A stretch of 64,000 nucleotides of DNA from an uncultured Clostridia bacterium (GTDB taxonomy: Bacteria; Bacillota; Clostridia; UBA1381), in assembly GCA_959602045.1 (NCBI GenBank), contig CAUGRT010000007.1, forward strand, positions 7,472 through 71,471, written 5' to 3'. The notes beneath the pieces are model-generated. The model made no database searches. It was not told where the DNA came from and was given only the letters and a program-made list of their open reading frames with translations. Positions 55,905-64,000 of the stretch are shown here, piece by piece (the stretch's first letter is position 1; the number at the start of each line of letters is the position of its first letter). A program made the position numbers and the translations under genes.

Positions 55905-57619
55905 ATCAGTCCGCCCTCCTTCATGATTCCGTAAATCACCTTTGCTGCCATCGCTCTTGTGGTAACTGCCTTCGGTGCAAAATTGCCGTCCATTCCGTTG
56001 ATGAGCTCTGCCCGATACAGCATTTCCACACTATCCCTTGCATAATCCGAAATCATGTTTTCATCCTCAAATTGCGCCGAATCTCTTTGGAATTTCAGTT
56101 CAACTCCACACGTTTTCAGTGCTCTTGCCGCCATTACACACATATCCTCGCGTGTGATTCTCTCGTTTGTACCAAATTTTCCGGGGAAGTTTCCGTTTGT
56201 TATACCGGCTTCCGCGGCAGCTGCAACATATTGGTACTGCCACATTTCAGGCGTAACATCCTCAAAATCAATTTTCGTGTCCCCAATTTTAGTGTCCCCG
56301 ACATGAATATTCAGAGCGCATACTATCATTTTGATAAATTCCGATCGTGTCACATCGGCGTTCGGGATAAAATTCCCGTTTCCGTCACCGTTCACAATTC
56401 CGGCTTCGGCAAGGCTGTTGACCGCATCCTTTGCCCATGCAGCCGAATCCAGATCGGAAAATTTGTCGCTGTTTTTGTTCACATCCGGCAGTGGCAGTAC
56501 AATATTCGACGTCGACGAACTGCTGCTCGACCCTCCTGTGGAGTTGCCCCTTGATGAACCTCCTCCGCCGGGCGTACCTCCGGAATACGGATTATAATCC
56601 GCGGCTTTCTTGCAGGCATTTTCAAACACCTCCGAAAATTTTTCCAGTCCGGTAAACGGTGCAGAATTAACCGTCAGCTTGATTGCATATTCCTGCTTTA
56701 CCGGAGAATTTGAAAGCTTGTTGTACGATTCAAGCGCGATTTTCGCCAGCTGATCGGCATTGATTTTTTCAATATAAGAGATCAGCTTGTCGCGGTCGCT
56801 TGTATTGATTCCGTTAATCACGCACAGCGCAGATGTCTTTAAAAATACATCGCACAGGCTCTTTGCATCTTCCGGCGCAAAGGATTTTCCGATGATATTT
56901 TCGGCCAGTCTAAGCTTTTCGCTGTCATTTTTTATTGCCGCATAATAACTGTCGTTTCCGATTGCAAGCCCCAAAATGCCACCGAATTTTTCCACGAGCG
57001 TATTCATCACGTCTACCGCCGGAGTCCCCTCATTAAAGGTTTCAATCGCGGTTGCCGTGTCGAAAAACGATTGGACTTCCGTAAGGCTTTTAAAATTCTT
57101 TCCGAGCATGGCACTCCAAACCGCGTCACCGTTTGAAAGCGTCGAAAAATCACTGCCCTCGCCCAATTCAACACCAAACATTTCACCGTACTTTTCCACG
57201 ATGTCCCGAATTGCACCGGCTTCGGTGCAGCTATTGATACTATCCAGTATTTTCTTCTTCTGCAAATCGCTCAGATACGGATAGGAGGCTGTCACATTTT
57301 CGGTAATTCCCGTTCCGCCGATTTTAACGGTATACATCCCCGGCTCATCCTCTTCGCTCATGGTGTATGAAAAAGAAAATCTGCCGTCGGTTTCCGCATT
57401 GGTTTCCGACCAATAGTATAAATTTTCACCGTTCAAGACCGATACGGTTACAATGCCGTATTCCCCGTCGCTGTGGCTGCCGCTTATGGTAACCTTTCCC
57501 GAATCCGGGTCAATATCCGCCGCAGCATCGCGGATTTCCGCCGCAAATGCCGAAGTGCCACAAAACACCGCCGCTAAAACCAGTGCCAGACTTCCGGCTG
57601 TTTTTGAAAATTTCATCAT
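55901..57619 (-). CDS. Surface protein with C-terminal SLH triplet (locus 2)
   Basis: 572 residues: signal peptide to ~26, Ig-like domain (~30-115), helical region (~120-350), Gly/Ser-rich linker (~352-380), three SLH repeats (~388-570). It is the counterpart of 9939-11684. The first SLH repeat contains a five-residue tandem duplication (VGDTKIGDTKIDF) caused by a 15-nt duplication that also carries the 11-mer GGGACACTAAA (56288-56298). The start codon has only a weak ribosome site; two short frames precede it, so leader translation may matter. Confidence 0.87.
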   Translation of the reverse strand: MMKFSKTAGSLALVLAAVFCGTSAFAAEIRDAAADIDPDSGKVTISGSHSDGEYGIVTVSVLNGENLYYWSETNAETDGRFSFSYTMSEEDEPGMYTVKIGGTGITENVTASYPYLSDLQKKKILDSINSCTEAGAIRDIVEKYGEMFGVELGEGSDFSTLSNGDAVWSAMLGKNFKSLTEVQSFFDTATAIETFNEGTPAVDVMNTLVEKFGGILGLAIGNDSYYAAIKNDSEKLRLAENIIGKSFAPEDAKSLCDVFLKTSALCVINGINTSDRDKLISYIEKINADQLAKIALESYNKLSNSPVKQEYAIKLTVNSAPFTGLEKFSEVFENACKKAADYNPYSGGTPGGGGSSRGNSTGGSSSSSSTSNIVLPLPDVNKNSDKFSDLDSAAWAKDAVNSLAEAGIVNGDGNGNFIPNADVTRSEFIKMIVCALNIHVGDTKIGDTKIDFEDVTPEMWQYQYVAAAAEAGITNGNFPGKFGTNERITREDMCVMAARALKTCGVELKFQRDSAQFEDENMISDYARDSVEMLYRAELINGMDGNFAPKAVTTRAMAAKVIYGIMKEGGLI

Positions 57620-57671
57620 CGCTCAACACTGCAAGATCACGAATGATCATTGCTTTCTCCTTTTCCTAATA

Positions 57672-57737
57672 TTAATCTTCCACCGTAACCGCAGCAGACA
57701 AAAGCTCCGCTATTTTTTGTTCTGTAGAATGATCCAT
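57672..57737 (-). CDS. Possible 21-residue small protein or leader peptide
   Basis: ATG 57735-57737 follows GGAGG by 6 nt and opens a frame MDHSTEQKIAELLSAAVTV ending ED and TAA. Another three-codon frame (MNK, 57749-57760) with its own GGAGG lies just before, and the SLH gene with a weak site just after. It could be a leader peptide that couples translation, or chance. Confidence 0.3.
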   Translation of the reverse strand: MDHSTEQKIAELLSAAVTVED

Positions 57738-57771
57738 TGTTGCCTCCGTTATTTGTTCATTGTCCTCCGGA

Positions 57772-60700
57772 TTATTTTGTCACCGTTTCTTCCGCGTAAT
57801 CCGGGAGCTTGTAGTGTAAAGTCAGCTGTTTCAGCGTATCGGTTGTCGTAAACCACGCTTCGGCTCTTACATCTCTTGTGGAGGGTATTACCAGAATGAC
57901 GTTTCCGCCGCGATCCTCGCAATCCATGACATAGCTGAATGCGGTATATTCGCCGCTGCCGTCATTTTTGCTCCATTTCATTTCTACGGTTGCATTTTTA
58001 ATATTGTCGCAATCCACACCTGCCGGAAGTCCATTTTTATTCGTTACCAATCTGAAATTCGCATTGCTGTCCTGACCGACAGAATCAATTTTCAAATCCG
58101 TCTTGTCAAATTCCTCCGTTTTCGGCAAAGAACTTGCCGGAAGCAGATTGGACGTGGATTGCACCTGCCGATCAATCGGAACACGCTTTTGCGTAATTCC
58201 CTGCTTGCTTGTCTGATCGGTATCAATCGGGCGTAATGTACCGCCGCCGAGATCCTCCTGCTTGCCGTTTACATCAATTGCTGTCAGATTATAAACAAAT
58301 TCCTTGCTCGGATCCTCCACCTTAATCAAAAATTCATAAGGATAACTCTGAACCGTCTGCGAATAGCTTTCATCACCGATTTTGTAGTTTATCGTAAGGC
58401 TTGACATCTCCTTATAGGTATCGGTAACGTATACAAACGCATGATATACGTCCTTACTCAGCTGAATCACATAGCCCTTGCCGCGCTTATGCTCGCTGAC
58501 GGTTTGACCGATCTCATTCGAATAGGTGAACTTGTTATAATATGCCGGAACGGTAATCTGCGGAATATCGACAACAAGAGATTGGATTCCCTTTGACGGA
58601 ATCGTAACCGTAAAGCTGCCATTCGTAATTTCAATCTCGGACTTTTTGCCCTCGGCATCATACAAAACCGCTTTGGTGTTTACCTTATTTCCGTCCTGAA
58701 TCTTCTCGCCGAGCTTGACCGTTGTCGTCATCTCGTCGTTGCCCTCATTCAGCAGTGCAATTCCCAGCTTTCCGTCCTTTCTTGCACAAATATAATCCAC
58801 ATTAACCGAATCGGTTTCCAGGATTCCGCGCGTATTCCACAGCCACATATCCTCTTCATCGTAGAATTTTCCGGGCTGTGCGCCATATTGATTGGTATCA
58901 AAATAGGCATATCCGCCTTGATACAAACTTGGGAATTTTATATTCCCCTCGGACGCATACCATACCGAATTGATCAGATAGTCGTCCACAATCGCCATAA
59001 ATACCGGAATATGATGATAATAGATGGTGTTGAAGTCCGGCCCTTTATACGGATAATCCGGCAACATTCCGTTGACCTGATAACGCTCTATACTGTAGCC
59101 GTTATAATTTCCGAATCTGCCGATCATCGCATTTCTTGCCATCGTTGCGAACATTTCATCCCCGGTATAACCGGCAAGCTTCATAAAGTTGCCTGCCCAT
59201 GCATTTGCCGTAATGTGACTTCCGAATTTTGCCGAAAACGGATGCTCTACGCCAAGACCTACTGTGGCAGGAGCCCAGCCCGGAACCGTACCCTTATACA
59301 AAAGGCTCTTGTCAAATTTGCTGAAGGTGATTCCGTTATCATCCAGCTTGAAGCCCGGACGCAGCTTTTTATCGTCCCTCCAGAAGAAATCAATATCCAG
59401 ATGCACAACCGGTCTGTCGCCAACCACGTCTGCGTCGGTATAATAATCCTTTTCCGCATATCCGTTTTGATAACCCACCGCGCTCAGTGCCGTGCATAAA
59501 AGCCGTCCTGCTTCTTCCGCACCGTCCAGATATTTCTGCTCTCCGGTCATTTCATACGCTGGGATAAAGGTGGATAGCATTTGCGTATAATCGTAAATGA
59601 CAAATCCCCACAGCTCTGCTTCATGCTTTTCGCCGGTATTGATATTATCCTTTAAAAGCTCATCCGCCTTAGCAATCACATTCTTTTTATAGATTTCGTT
59701 CCCCGTATACTTGTACAGATATTTCTGGCTCATGAGTGTCGTGTCGTTCGCCTTGTTCAGCGCATAGTCTAAAAGAAACGGCATTCTGCCCTGAGTCATT
59801 TCATAAAGTCCCCCGAACACATAAGCTTCATAGTTTGTTGGCGATCCGATTTTGCTCGGCAAGCCTTCATTGACGTACAAACTCATCGAACCGCCCATCG
59901 TTTCATTATATTTAAAACTCGTTTTCGGTCGGCTGAGCAAGTATGCCAATGTCGGAACCGCTCTTTCATCCAGTATTTCATCTTCGCCCGTAATCAGATA
60001 CTTTTGTATTGCTTCCAGCATATTCGACTGGGTTGTAACGTCCCTTGCCTCCATGTTATAATAGGACATCGCTTTCGGATCCCATCCGCCGTAATAATCG
60101 TCCAGCCACAAGTCCGTTGCATTATAGATAGCTTCGTTCAGCGAAGTAAAATAGTTTGCACGAAGATCCTTTACATTATATAAATCCCGTACCACATGCT
60201 TATAGGTATTATACCATGTATCAAATTGATTGATGATTCTATAAGAAAATTCATAGGTATCGCCTGCTTGAAACCTTGAGGAATCCGTTCCGAAAATCGG
60301 TGCGCAGATCTGCGGTCTTACCAACCCTGTCGGTGTCCGATAGACCATACCAAATTCTGCCGTTATGCTGACGTTTCTTTGATCGCCGTTCCATTCTACC
60401 TCAGTGCCCAGTGCCTCGCTCACAAACCGAAGCGGTACCAATATTCTCTCCTCTGCCGTTATCACCGCCGGCTGATCCAGCTCTTTTCTCTGTGAATCGA
60501 CATACGCATTTTTATCGCCGACCACGATGCTCGCAACATGACCGTTCCGAACGCCCTTTGCCGTTTTGCTGTCATTATCCCAGAATACATAGCAACCAAG
60601 CTTTTCAAATATAGCGCGCATCGGCACCATCACACGGTCGTTCATGATCTGCGGCTGACTGTCGAATGTCACCGCTTCGCCGTTAATGTCCACGGTAACG

Positions 60701-60789
60701 GGCAGATTGTCCGCCGCCGATACCGCAAGATTCACTCCCGAAAAAAGTACCGTCGCCGCAAGAGCCGCAAGCGTTAAAATTCTCCTCAT
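57772..60789 (-). CDS. Secreted stalk-domain protein with toroid catalytic-type region
   Basis: 1005 residues, GGAGG 7 nt before ATG 60787-60789. Signal peptide to ~25, then a copper-amine-oxidase-N stalk domain in two halves (~28-142, VPMRAIFEKLGCYVFWDND and VPLRFVSEALGTEVEWNGD). A large helical region follows (~190-640, GGWDPKAMSYYNMEARDVT, YEMTGEQKYLDGAEEAGRLL, YYHHIPVFMAIVDDYLI), which suggests an (alpha/alpha) toroid, and C-terminal beta domains. Paralog of the second half of the split gene at 46825. A polysaccharide lyase or hydrolase role is likely from fold and context; I cannot name a family or catalytic residues. Confidence 0.8.
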   Translation of the reverse strand: MRRILTLAALAATVLFSGVNLAVSAADNLPVTVDINGEAVTFDSQPQIMNDRVMVPMRAIFEKLGCYVFWDNDSKTAKGVRNGHVASIVVGDKNAYVDSQRKELDQPAVITAEERILVPLRFVSEALGTEVEWNGDQRNVSITAEFGMVYRTPTGLVRPQICAPIFGTDSSRFQAGDTYEFSYRIINQFDTWYNTYKHVVRDLYNVKDLRANYFTSLNEAIYNATDLWLDDYYGGWDPKAMSYYNMEARDVTTQSNMLEAIQKYLITGEDEILDERAVPTLAYLLSRPKTSFKYNETMGGSMSLYVNEGLPSKIGSPTNYEAYVFGGLYEMTQGRMPFLLDYALNKANDTTLMSQKYLYKYTGNEIYKKNVIAKADELLKDNINTGEKHEAELWGFVIYDYTQMLSTFIPAYEMTGEQKYLDGAEEAGRLLCTALSAVGYQNGYAEKDYYTDADVVGDRPVVHLDIDFFWRDDKKLRPGFKLDDNGITFSKFDKSLLYKGTVPGWAPATVGLGVEHPFSAKFGSHITANAWAGNFMKLAGYTGDEMFATMARNAMIGRFGNYNGYSIERYQVNGMLPDYPYKGPDFNTIYYHHIPVFMAIVDDYLINSVWYASEGNIKFPSLYQGGYAYFDTNQYGAQPGKFYDEEDMWLWNTRGILETDSVNVDYICARKDGKLGIALLNEGNDEMTTTVKLGEKIQDGNKVNTKAVLYDAEGKKSEIEITNGSFTVTIPSKGIQSLVVDIPQITVPAYYNKFTYSNEIGQTVSEHKRGKGYVIQLSKDVYHAFVYVTDTYKEMSSLTINYKIGDESYSQTVQSYPYEFLIKVEDPSKEFVYNLTAIDVNGKQEDLGGGTLRPIDTDQTSKQGITQKRVPIDRQVQSTSNLLPASSLPKTEEFDKTDLKIDSVGQDSNANFRLVTNKNGLPAGVDCDNIKNATVEMKWSKNDGSGEYTAFSYVMDCEDRGGNVILVIPSTRDVRAEAWFTTTDTLKQLTLHYKLPDYAEETVTK

Positions 60790-60810
60790 CCATTTACCTC
60801 CATCAAAAAT

Positions 60811-61686
60811 TTATTCTTTCACCGAACCGAGCATCATGCCTTTTACAAAATATCGCTGCAAAAACGGATATACGCACAAGATCGGCAATATGACGAGCAA
60901 AAGCGTCGAATATTGAAGCATAACCTGGTCTACCATCACATTTTTTGCTTCCGCAAGATTGCCTCCGGTCGCCATTTCACTCATCTTTGCGCCCATGATG
61001 ATCTCACGCAGGAAAAGCATCAGCGGCCACTTACTTGCACTTTTTATGTACACTACCGCATTATAATAGTTATTCCAATAGCCTACCGCCGTAAACAAGC
61101 CAATGGTTGCCAAAATCGGCTTCGACACCGGCATCACAATCTTAAACAGAATCGTCGGTTCATTCGCGCCATCCACACGCGCAGCTTCCAGCAGACTTTC
61201 CGAAATGTTCTCAAAAAAGCTCTTAACCAAAATCAGATTATAAGCCGAAAACATTCCCTTAATCACCAGAATCAGCAGCGTATCATATAGTCCCAACTCT
61301 TTTACCACATAAAAATTCGGGATCAGACCACCGTTAAAAAGCATGGTAAACAGTACATAAACCATAATTCCGCGTCTTCCGCGCAGATCTTTTCGCGCCA
61401 GCGGATATGCCGTGATCGAATAGAGAAAAAGACTGGCTACAGTGCCGACCAACGTAACAATAATGGTATTCAGATAGCTTTTGTAAAAGCCTGCATGACG
61501 CAGAATATCTTTATAAGCATTAAAATTAAATTCTTTCGGAATAATCCGCAGCGGATTTTCGATGAAGGCTTCATAGGAGCTGAACGAAACCGCAATGATA
61601 TTCACAAAAGGATAAAGCATACAGATACCGATTAAAAAAAGTATCGTATAATTGATATAATCAAAAAGCTGCATTTTTCTTTTCAT
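60811..61686 (-). CDS. Sugar ABC transporter permease (LplC-like)
   Basis: Start ATG 61684-61686 (MKRKMQLFDYINYTIL) with GGAGG 6 nt upstream; an ATG 45 codons earlier lacks a site. 291 residues, six membrane helices, and the EAA loop LLEAARVDGANEPTILFKIV. The LplC-type C-terminus (RYFVKGMMLGSVKE) is typical of carbohydrate importers with large binding proteins. It is intact although its partner permease upstream carries a stop codon. Confidence 0.92.
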   Translation of the reverse strand: MKRKMQLFDYINYTILFLIGICMLYPFVNIIAVSFSSYEAFIENPLRIIPKEFNFNAYKDILRHAGFYKSYLNTIIVTLVGTVASLFLYSITAYPLARKDLRGRRGIMVYVLFTMLFNGGLIPNFYVVKELGLYDTLLILVIKGMFSAYNLILVKSFFENISESLLEAARVDGANEPTILFKIVMPVSKPILATIGLFTAVGYWNNYYNAVVYIKSASKWPLMLFLREIIMGAKMSEMATGGNLAEAKNVMVDQVMLQYSTLLLVILPILCVYPFLQRYFVKGMMLGSVKE

Positions 61687-61700
61687 ATTAATCCTCCATT

Positions 61701-61717
61701 CCGCCGTTGAACGGCGG
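61701..61717 (-). promoter_or_regulatory. Leader hairpin before the LplC-like gene
   Basis: CCGCCGTT and AACGGCGG form an 8-base perfect repeat ending 3-4 bases before AATGGAGG. The upstream bases CGCGTTA and GTGCCGCC recall the permease leader at 14948. The 215-bp gap 61687-61901 otherwise holds no gene. Confidence 0.45.
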
Positions 61718-61901
61718 CACGAACCGTAACGCGGAAAATGTGCAAGCAGGTCACCTTTTTGAGGGATGATGGCATATGTATATACTCCAAGTCCTGAAAT
61801 GAAGTGAGATGCGCAGCACATTTTTCACGTTATTTCCTCCGGAATACAGATACAGCATAAACCTGCTGTATCCGCTTTACATATCAAATTGTTTTGGGCT
61901 G

Positions 61902-62846
61902 TTACCACAAGGATGATCCTCGTAGTTTTTTCGATGTTGTATTGGCGATCAGCACAAGCACAAAGCTTACCACCGAGCTGAACAGACCGGCTGCTGCCGA
62001 AAAGCTGTACATACCCTTTTCTATACCGATTCTGTATGTAAACGTTTCCAGAACATCACTTGTTTTATAGGTCAGCGGACTGTATAAAAGATATACTCTG
62101 TCAAATCCGCTTGACATGATACTGCCCATCCGCAGGATCAGCATAACCACAACAGTATTCATGATTCCGGGCAGGGTAATATGCCACACGCTCTGAAATC
62201 TTCCCGCACCATCGATATGCGCCGCTTCGTAAAGACTTTGATCAATACCGGTAATTGCCGCCAGATAAATGATCGTTCCGTATCCTGCCTCTTTCCATAT
62301 ATCCGACAGAACAAGAATAGTACGGAAGTATTTCGGATCCTACAAAAAGGCTATCGGCTCACCGCCAAACTGCTTTATGATATAGTTTACAAGACCGGTT
62401 GACGGTGACAGAAAGTTGATAATGATTGAGCAGACAACCACCCACGATACAAAATACGGCAGATAGTAAACCGTCTGCATCAGCTTTTTAAATCTTTCAT
62501 GCGCAACCTCATTCAGCATCATCGCCAGAATGATCGGCGCAGGAAACGAAAACAGGATAAGATACAGACTCAAAAGAAGCGTATTTTTCAGTGCATTCCA
62601 AAAGCTTGGTGAATTCATAAAAAGTTCTTTGAAATTCGCCAGTCCCACCCATTGACTTCCTAAAATTCCTTTGACGAAATTCAGATTTTCAAATGCGATC
62701 ACGATACCGAACATCGGCAGATAGTTGAATATGAACAGAAACAGCAGTCCCGGCAAAAGCATGATATACAGCCATTTATTTTTCACTGCATATTTCCAAA
62801 AGCTTTCCCGTTTTAGCTGTGTTACCTGAGTTTGTTTGACCTTCAT
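61902..62846 (-). pseudogene. Sugar ABC transporter permease (LplB-like) with in-frame TAG
   Basis: One continuous frame of 315 codons starts at 62846 and is interrupted by a single TAG at 62340-62342, between EPIAFL and DPKYFRTILVLSDIW. Both sides are in the same frame and fit LplB permeases (KYAVKNKWLYIMLLPGLLFL; YEAAHIDGAGRFQSVWHITL). The position often carries a polar residue, so one CAG-to-TAG change could explain it. The protein would end after ~168 residues, losing the EAA loop. Other genes here stop at TAG, so reassignment is unlikely. The start has GGAGATGA-type bases upstream. Confidence 0.85.
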
Positions 62847-62923
62847 TGGCTTACAGATTCATCTCCTCACTTACCGCAGCCGCCGCAAGTCCCGATGACC
62901 TGCGAACGGCTGCCGTATCAATT

Positions 62924-63922
62924 TTATTTTTGATTGCTTTTAATATGTTCATTCATATCCTTAACATATTCTTCGCCGCCGTTTTTGTACCATTGTTCCA
63001 GCGTTGAATCATAAGAGGAAACAGGCTCTACTCCGGTTACAATTTTTGTGACCGCCTCATCCATAGAGGTCTGAGAATTGATAAATGAAACCTGTGACGC
63101 AATCCGCGGCGTATATCCCATATCCAGTGAAAAGATATTGGTGTCGATTCCGATCTGAACAATCGGCTTCAATCTTGCGTTCTGCTCATCGGTCATTGTG
63201 GACGAATGAGCAAAAAAGTTAAAGTCCGCCACTCTTCTTACGAAATACCCTTTCCACGGGCTTTCAACATTAGCTCTCATCACAATTTTCCCATCGACCA
63301 TATCATAGTTGATGCCCTCTGTTCCATAGAGGATTCCATGCCAGCCATCGTCACTCATTAGCATTTCGGCAAATTCGTCTGCGGACATTGCATGATCGGC
63401 AGGCATTTGCAGTCCCACCTTTTCAAGCCAGTCCTCGCGGATAATATAACCGTCATTCCTCACCATTGAGCTTCTCGGGATTCCGTAAATCTTATCATCG
63501 CCCTTGCTCTTCAGTGCCTCCCAGGATTCCTTGTAGGAATACTTTTGAATATTCTCGGCTTGATCTATGTACTCATTCAGCGGTACCAGAATATCCTGAT
63601 CAATTGCATTCAGATACGATTGATCCGTAGTATCAAGGAAAAGAATTGCGTCCGGGTATTCTCCCGATGCCAGCATCAGCTGCATTCTTTCGCTATAACT
63701 GGTTGAGGGCGGAATATCAAATTCCACCTTGATTCCGAGCGCGTCCTCGGCTCTTTTAATCAATGCCGCATCAGACTCGCCGATGTCCGCCGGATTAAAA
63801 TTTGCAAAAAGTGTAATCGTCGGTGTTTCGTTCGTTGTTTCCTTTTTGGATTCAGCGCCGCAAGAGCAAAGCATCGCCATTGCCATTGCCGCCGCTGCTG
63901 CTTTCATTAATTTTGTTTTCAT
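62924..63922 (-). CDS. Sugar-binding lipoprotein (LplA-like), internally shortened
   Basis: Start ATG 63920-63922, AAAGGA ~10 nt upstream, lipoprotein signal with Cys21 (MAMLCSC). The N-lobe (ASGEYPDAILFLDTTDQ, IYGIPRSSMVRNDGYIIRED) and C-terminal features (GTEGINYDMVDGKIV, WYKNGGEEYVKDMNEHI) fit LplA-type binding proteins. At 332 residues it is much shorter than the usual ~500-550. DEFAEMLM runs straight into SDDGWHGILYGTEG, so ~180 residues of the middle appear deleted in frame around residue 190. The transporter's second permease partner is also broken, so the system is probably decaying. Confidence 0.8.
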   Translation of the reverse strand: MKTKLMKAAAAAMAMAMLCSCGAESKKETTNETPTITLFANFNPADIGESDAALIKRAEDALGIKVEFDIPPSTSYSERMQLMLASGEYPDAILFLDTTDQSYLNAIDQDILVPLNEYIDQAENIQKYSYKESWEALKSKGDDKIYGIPRSSMVRNDGYIIREDWLEKVGLQMPADHAMSADEFAEMLMSDDGWHGILYGTEGINYDMVDGKIVMRANVESPWKGYFVRRVADFNFFAHSSTMTDEQNARLKPIVQIGIDTNIFSLDMGYTPRIASQVSFINSQTSMDEAVTKIVTGVEPVSSYDSTLEQWYKNGGEEYVKDMNEHIKSNQK

Positions 63923-64000
63923 TTTCTTATCATCCTTTCTAAATCAGGTAGTGTCAAACAGACACCCCATTTTATATATTTTAACTTTCGTTAAACCTTA
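63923..64000 (-). other. Leader/promoter region of the second locus, cut by window edge
   Basis: The last 78 bp carry GTGTC-N5-GACAC (a small hairpin at ~63954-63971) before the ribosome site, and AT-rich sequence that could hold a -10 (TATATA). The promoter itself may lie beyond the window. Confidence 0.3.

Noticed and set aside
62340..62342. TAG read-through or codon reassignment in the permease
   Set aside because: Other genes here, for example the LysR gene ending at 22520, use TAG as a normal stop, and no suppressor signal is seen. Nonsense mutation or assembly error is simpler.
1..64000. tRNA, rRNA and known riboswitches
   Set aside because: I looked for tRNA T-loop patterns and common riboswitch cores and found none I could support; a tRNAscan-SE and Rfam search would be decisive.

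Overview
The window reads as a chromosomal segment of a low-to-mid GC Gram-positive anaerobe, most likely class Clostridia (Bacillota). The reasons are strong AGGAGG-type ribosome binding sites, many TTGACA-17-TATAAT promoters, S-layer homology (SLH) and copper-amine-oxidase-N 'stalk' domain surface proteins, lipoprotein-dependent CUT1-type sugar ABC transporters, YesM/YesN-type two-component regulation, and YitT, VanZ and TIGR01212 family genes. Family-level placement (for example Monoglobaceae or another gut lineage) is only a guess.

Layout. (1) 1-22.4 kb, minus strand: a surface polysaccharide locus. It runs permease, permease, solute-binding lipoprotein, SLH protein, carbohydrate-binding-module (CBM)/Ig protein, clan GH-A-like hydrolase, large SLH protein, CBM protein and an InlB-repeat protein cut by the window edge. 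A sensor kinase/AraC-type response regulator pair and a second, 1201-residue GH-A-like hydrolase sit upstream. Three promoters here (transporter operon, kinase/regulator operon, second hydrolase) carry the same 10-mer GACATTTTTA exactly 37 bp upstream of the -10 hexamer, which I propose is the operator of the local response regulator. (2) 22.5-36.6 kb: accessory genes with many regulators (LysR, AraC, Crp/Fnr, TetR), YitT and DMT membrane proteins (one DMT copy frameshifted), two serine hydrolases of the beta-lactamase fold, a polysaccharide deacetylase, a REP-transposase relative without its HUH motif, an ACT-domain protein, a flavodoxin-like oxidoreductase and citrate synthase. A tyrosine-integrase remnant and a stalk-domain remnant lie at 36.0-36.7 kb. 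(3) 37-46.5 kb: envelope genes, including cardiolipin synthase, VanZ, a CpsB/YwqE-type phosphatase and an MBOAT/DHHW O-acetylation pair, then a radical SAM protein and an oleate-hydratase-like flavoprotein. (4) 46.6-64 kb, minus strand: a second polysaccharide locus with the same building blocks as the first. It is decaying: one permease has an in-frame TAG, the binding protein seems to have lost about 180 residues, a very large secreted protein is split by a frameshift, and the last gene is a frameshifted esterase N-terminus.

How it fits together. Each locus combines a CUT1-type importer with surface proteins. In both, a C-terminal SLH protein overlaps the start codon of a secreted CBM/Ig-like protein, suggesting a fixed pair made in matched amounts. 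Both also have a large N-terminal SLH protein and big secreted enzymes. Five secreted proteins share one C-terminal Ig-like module, and several genes share a hairpin directly before the ribosome binding site. I infer a duplicated SLH-anchored glycan-capture system, one copy intact and regulated, one degenerating. A dispersed family of long stem-loops (25.4, 34.4 and 41.2 kb) and an over-represented 11-mer GGGACACTAAA are further unexplained features.
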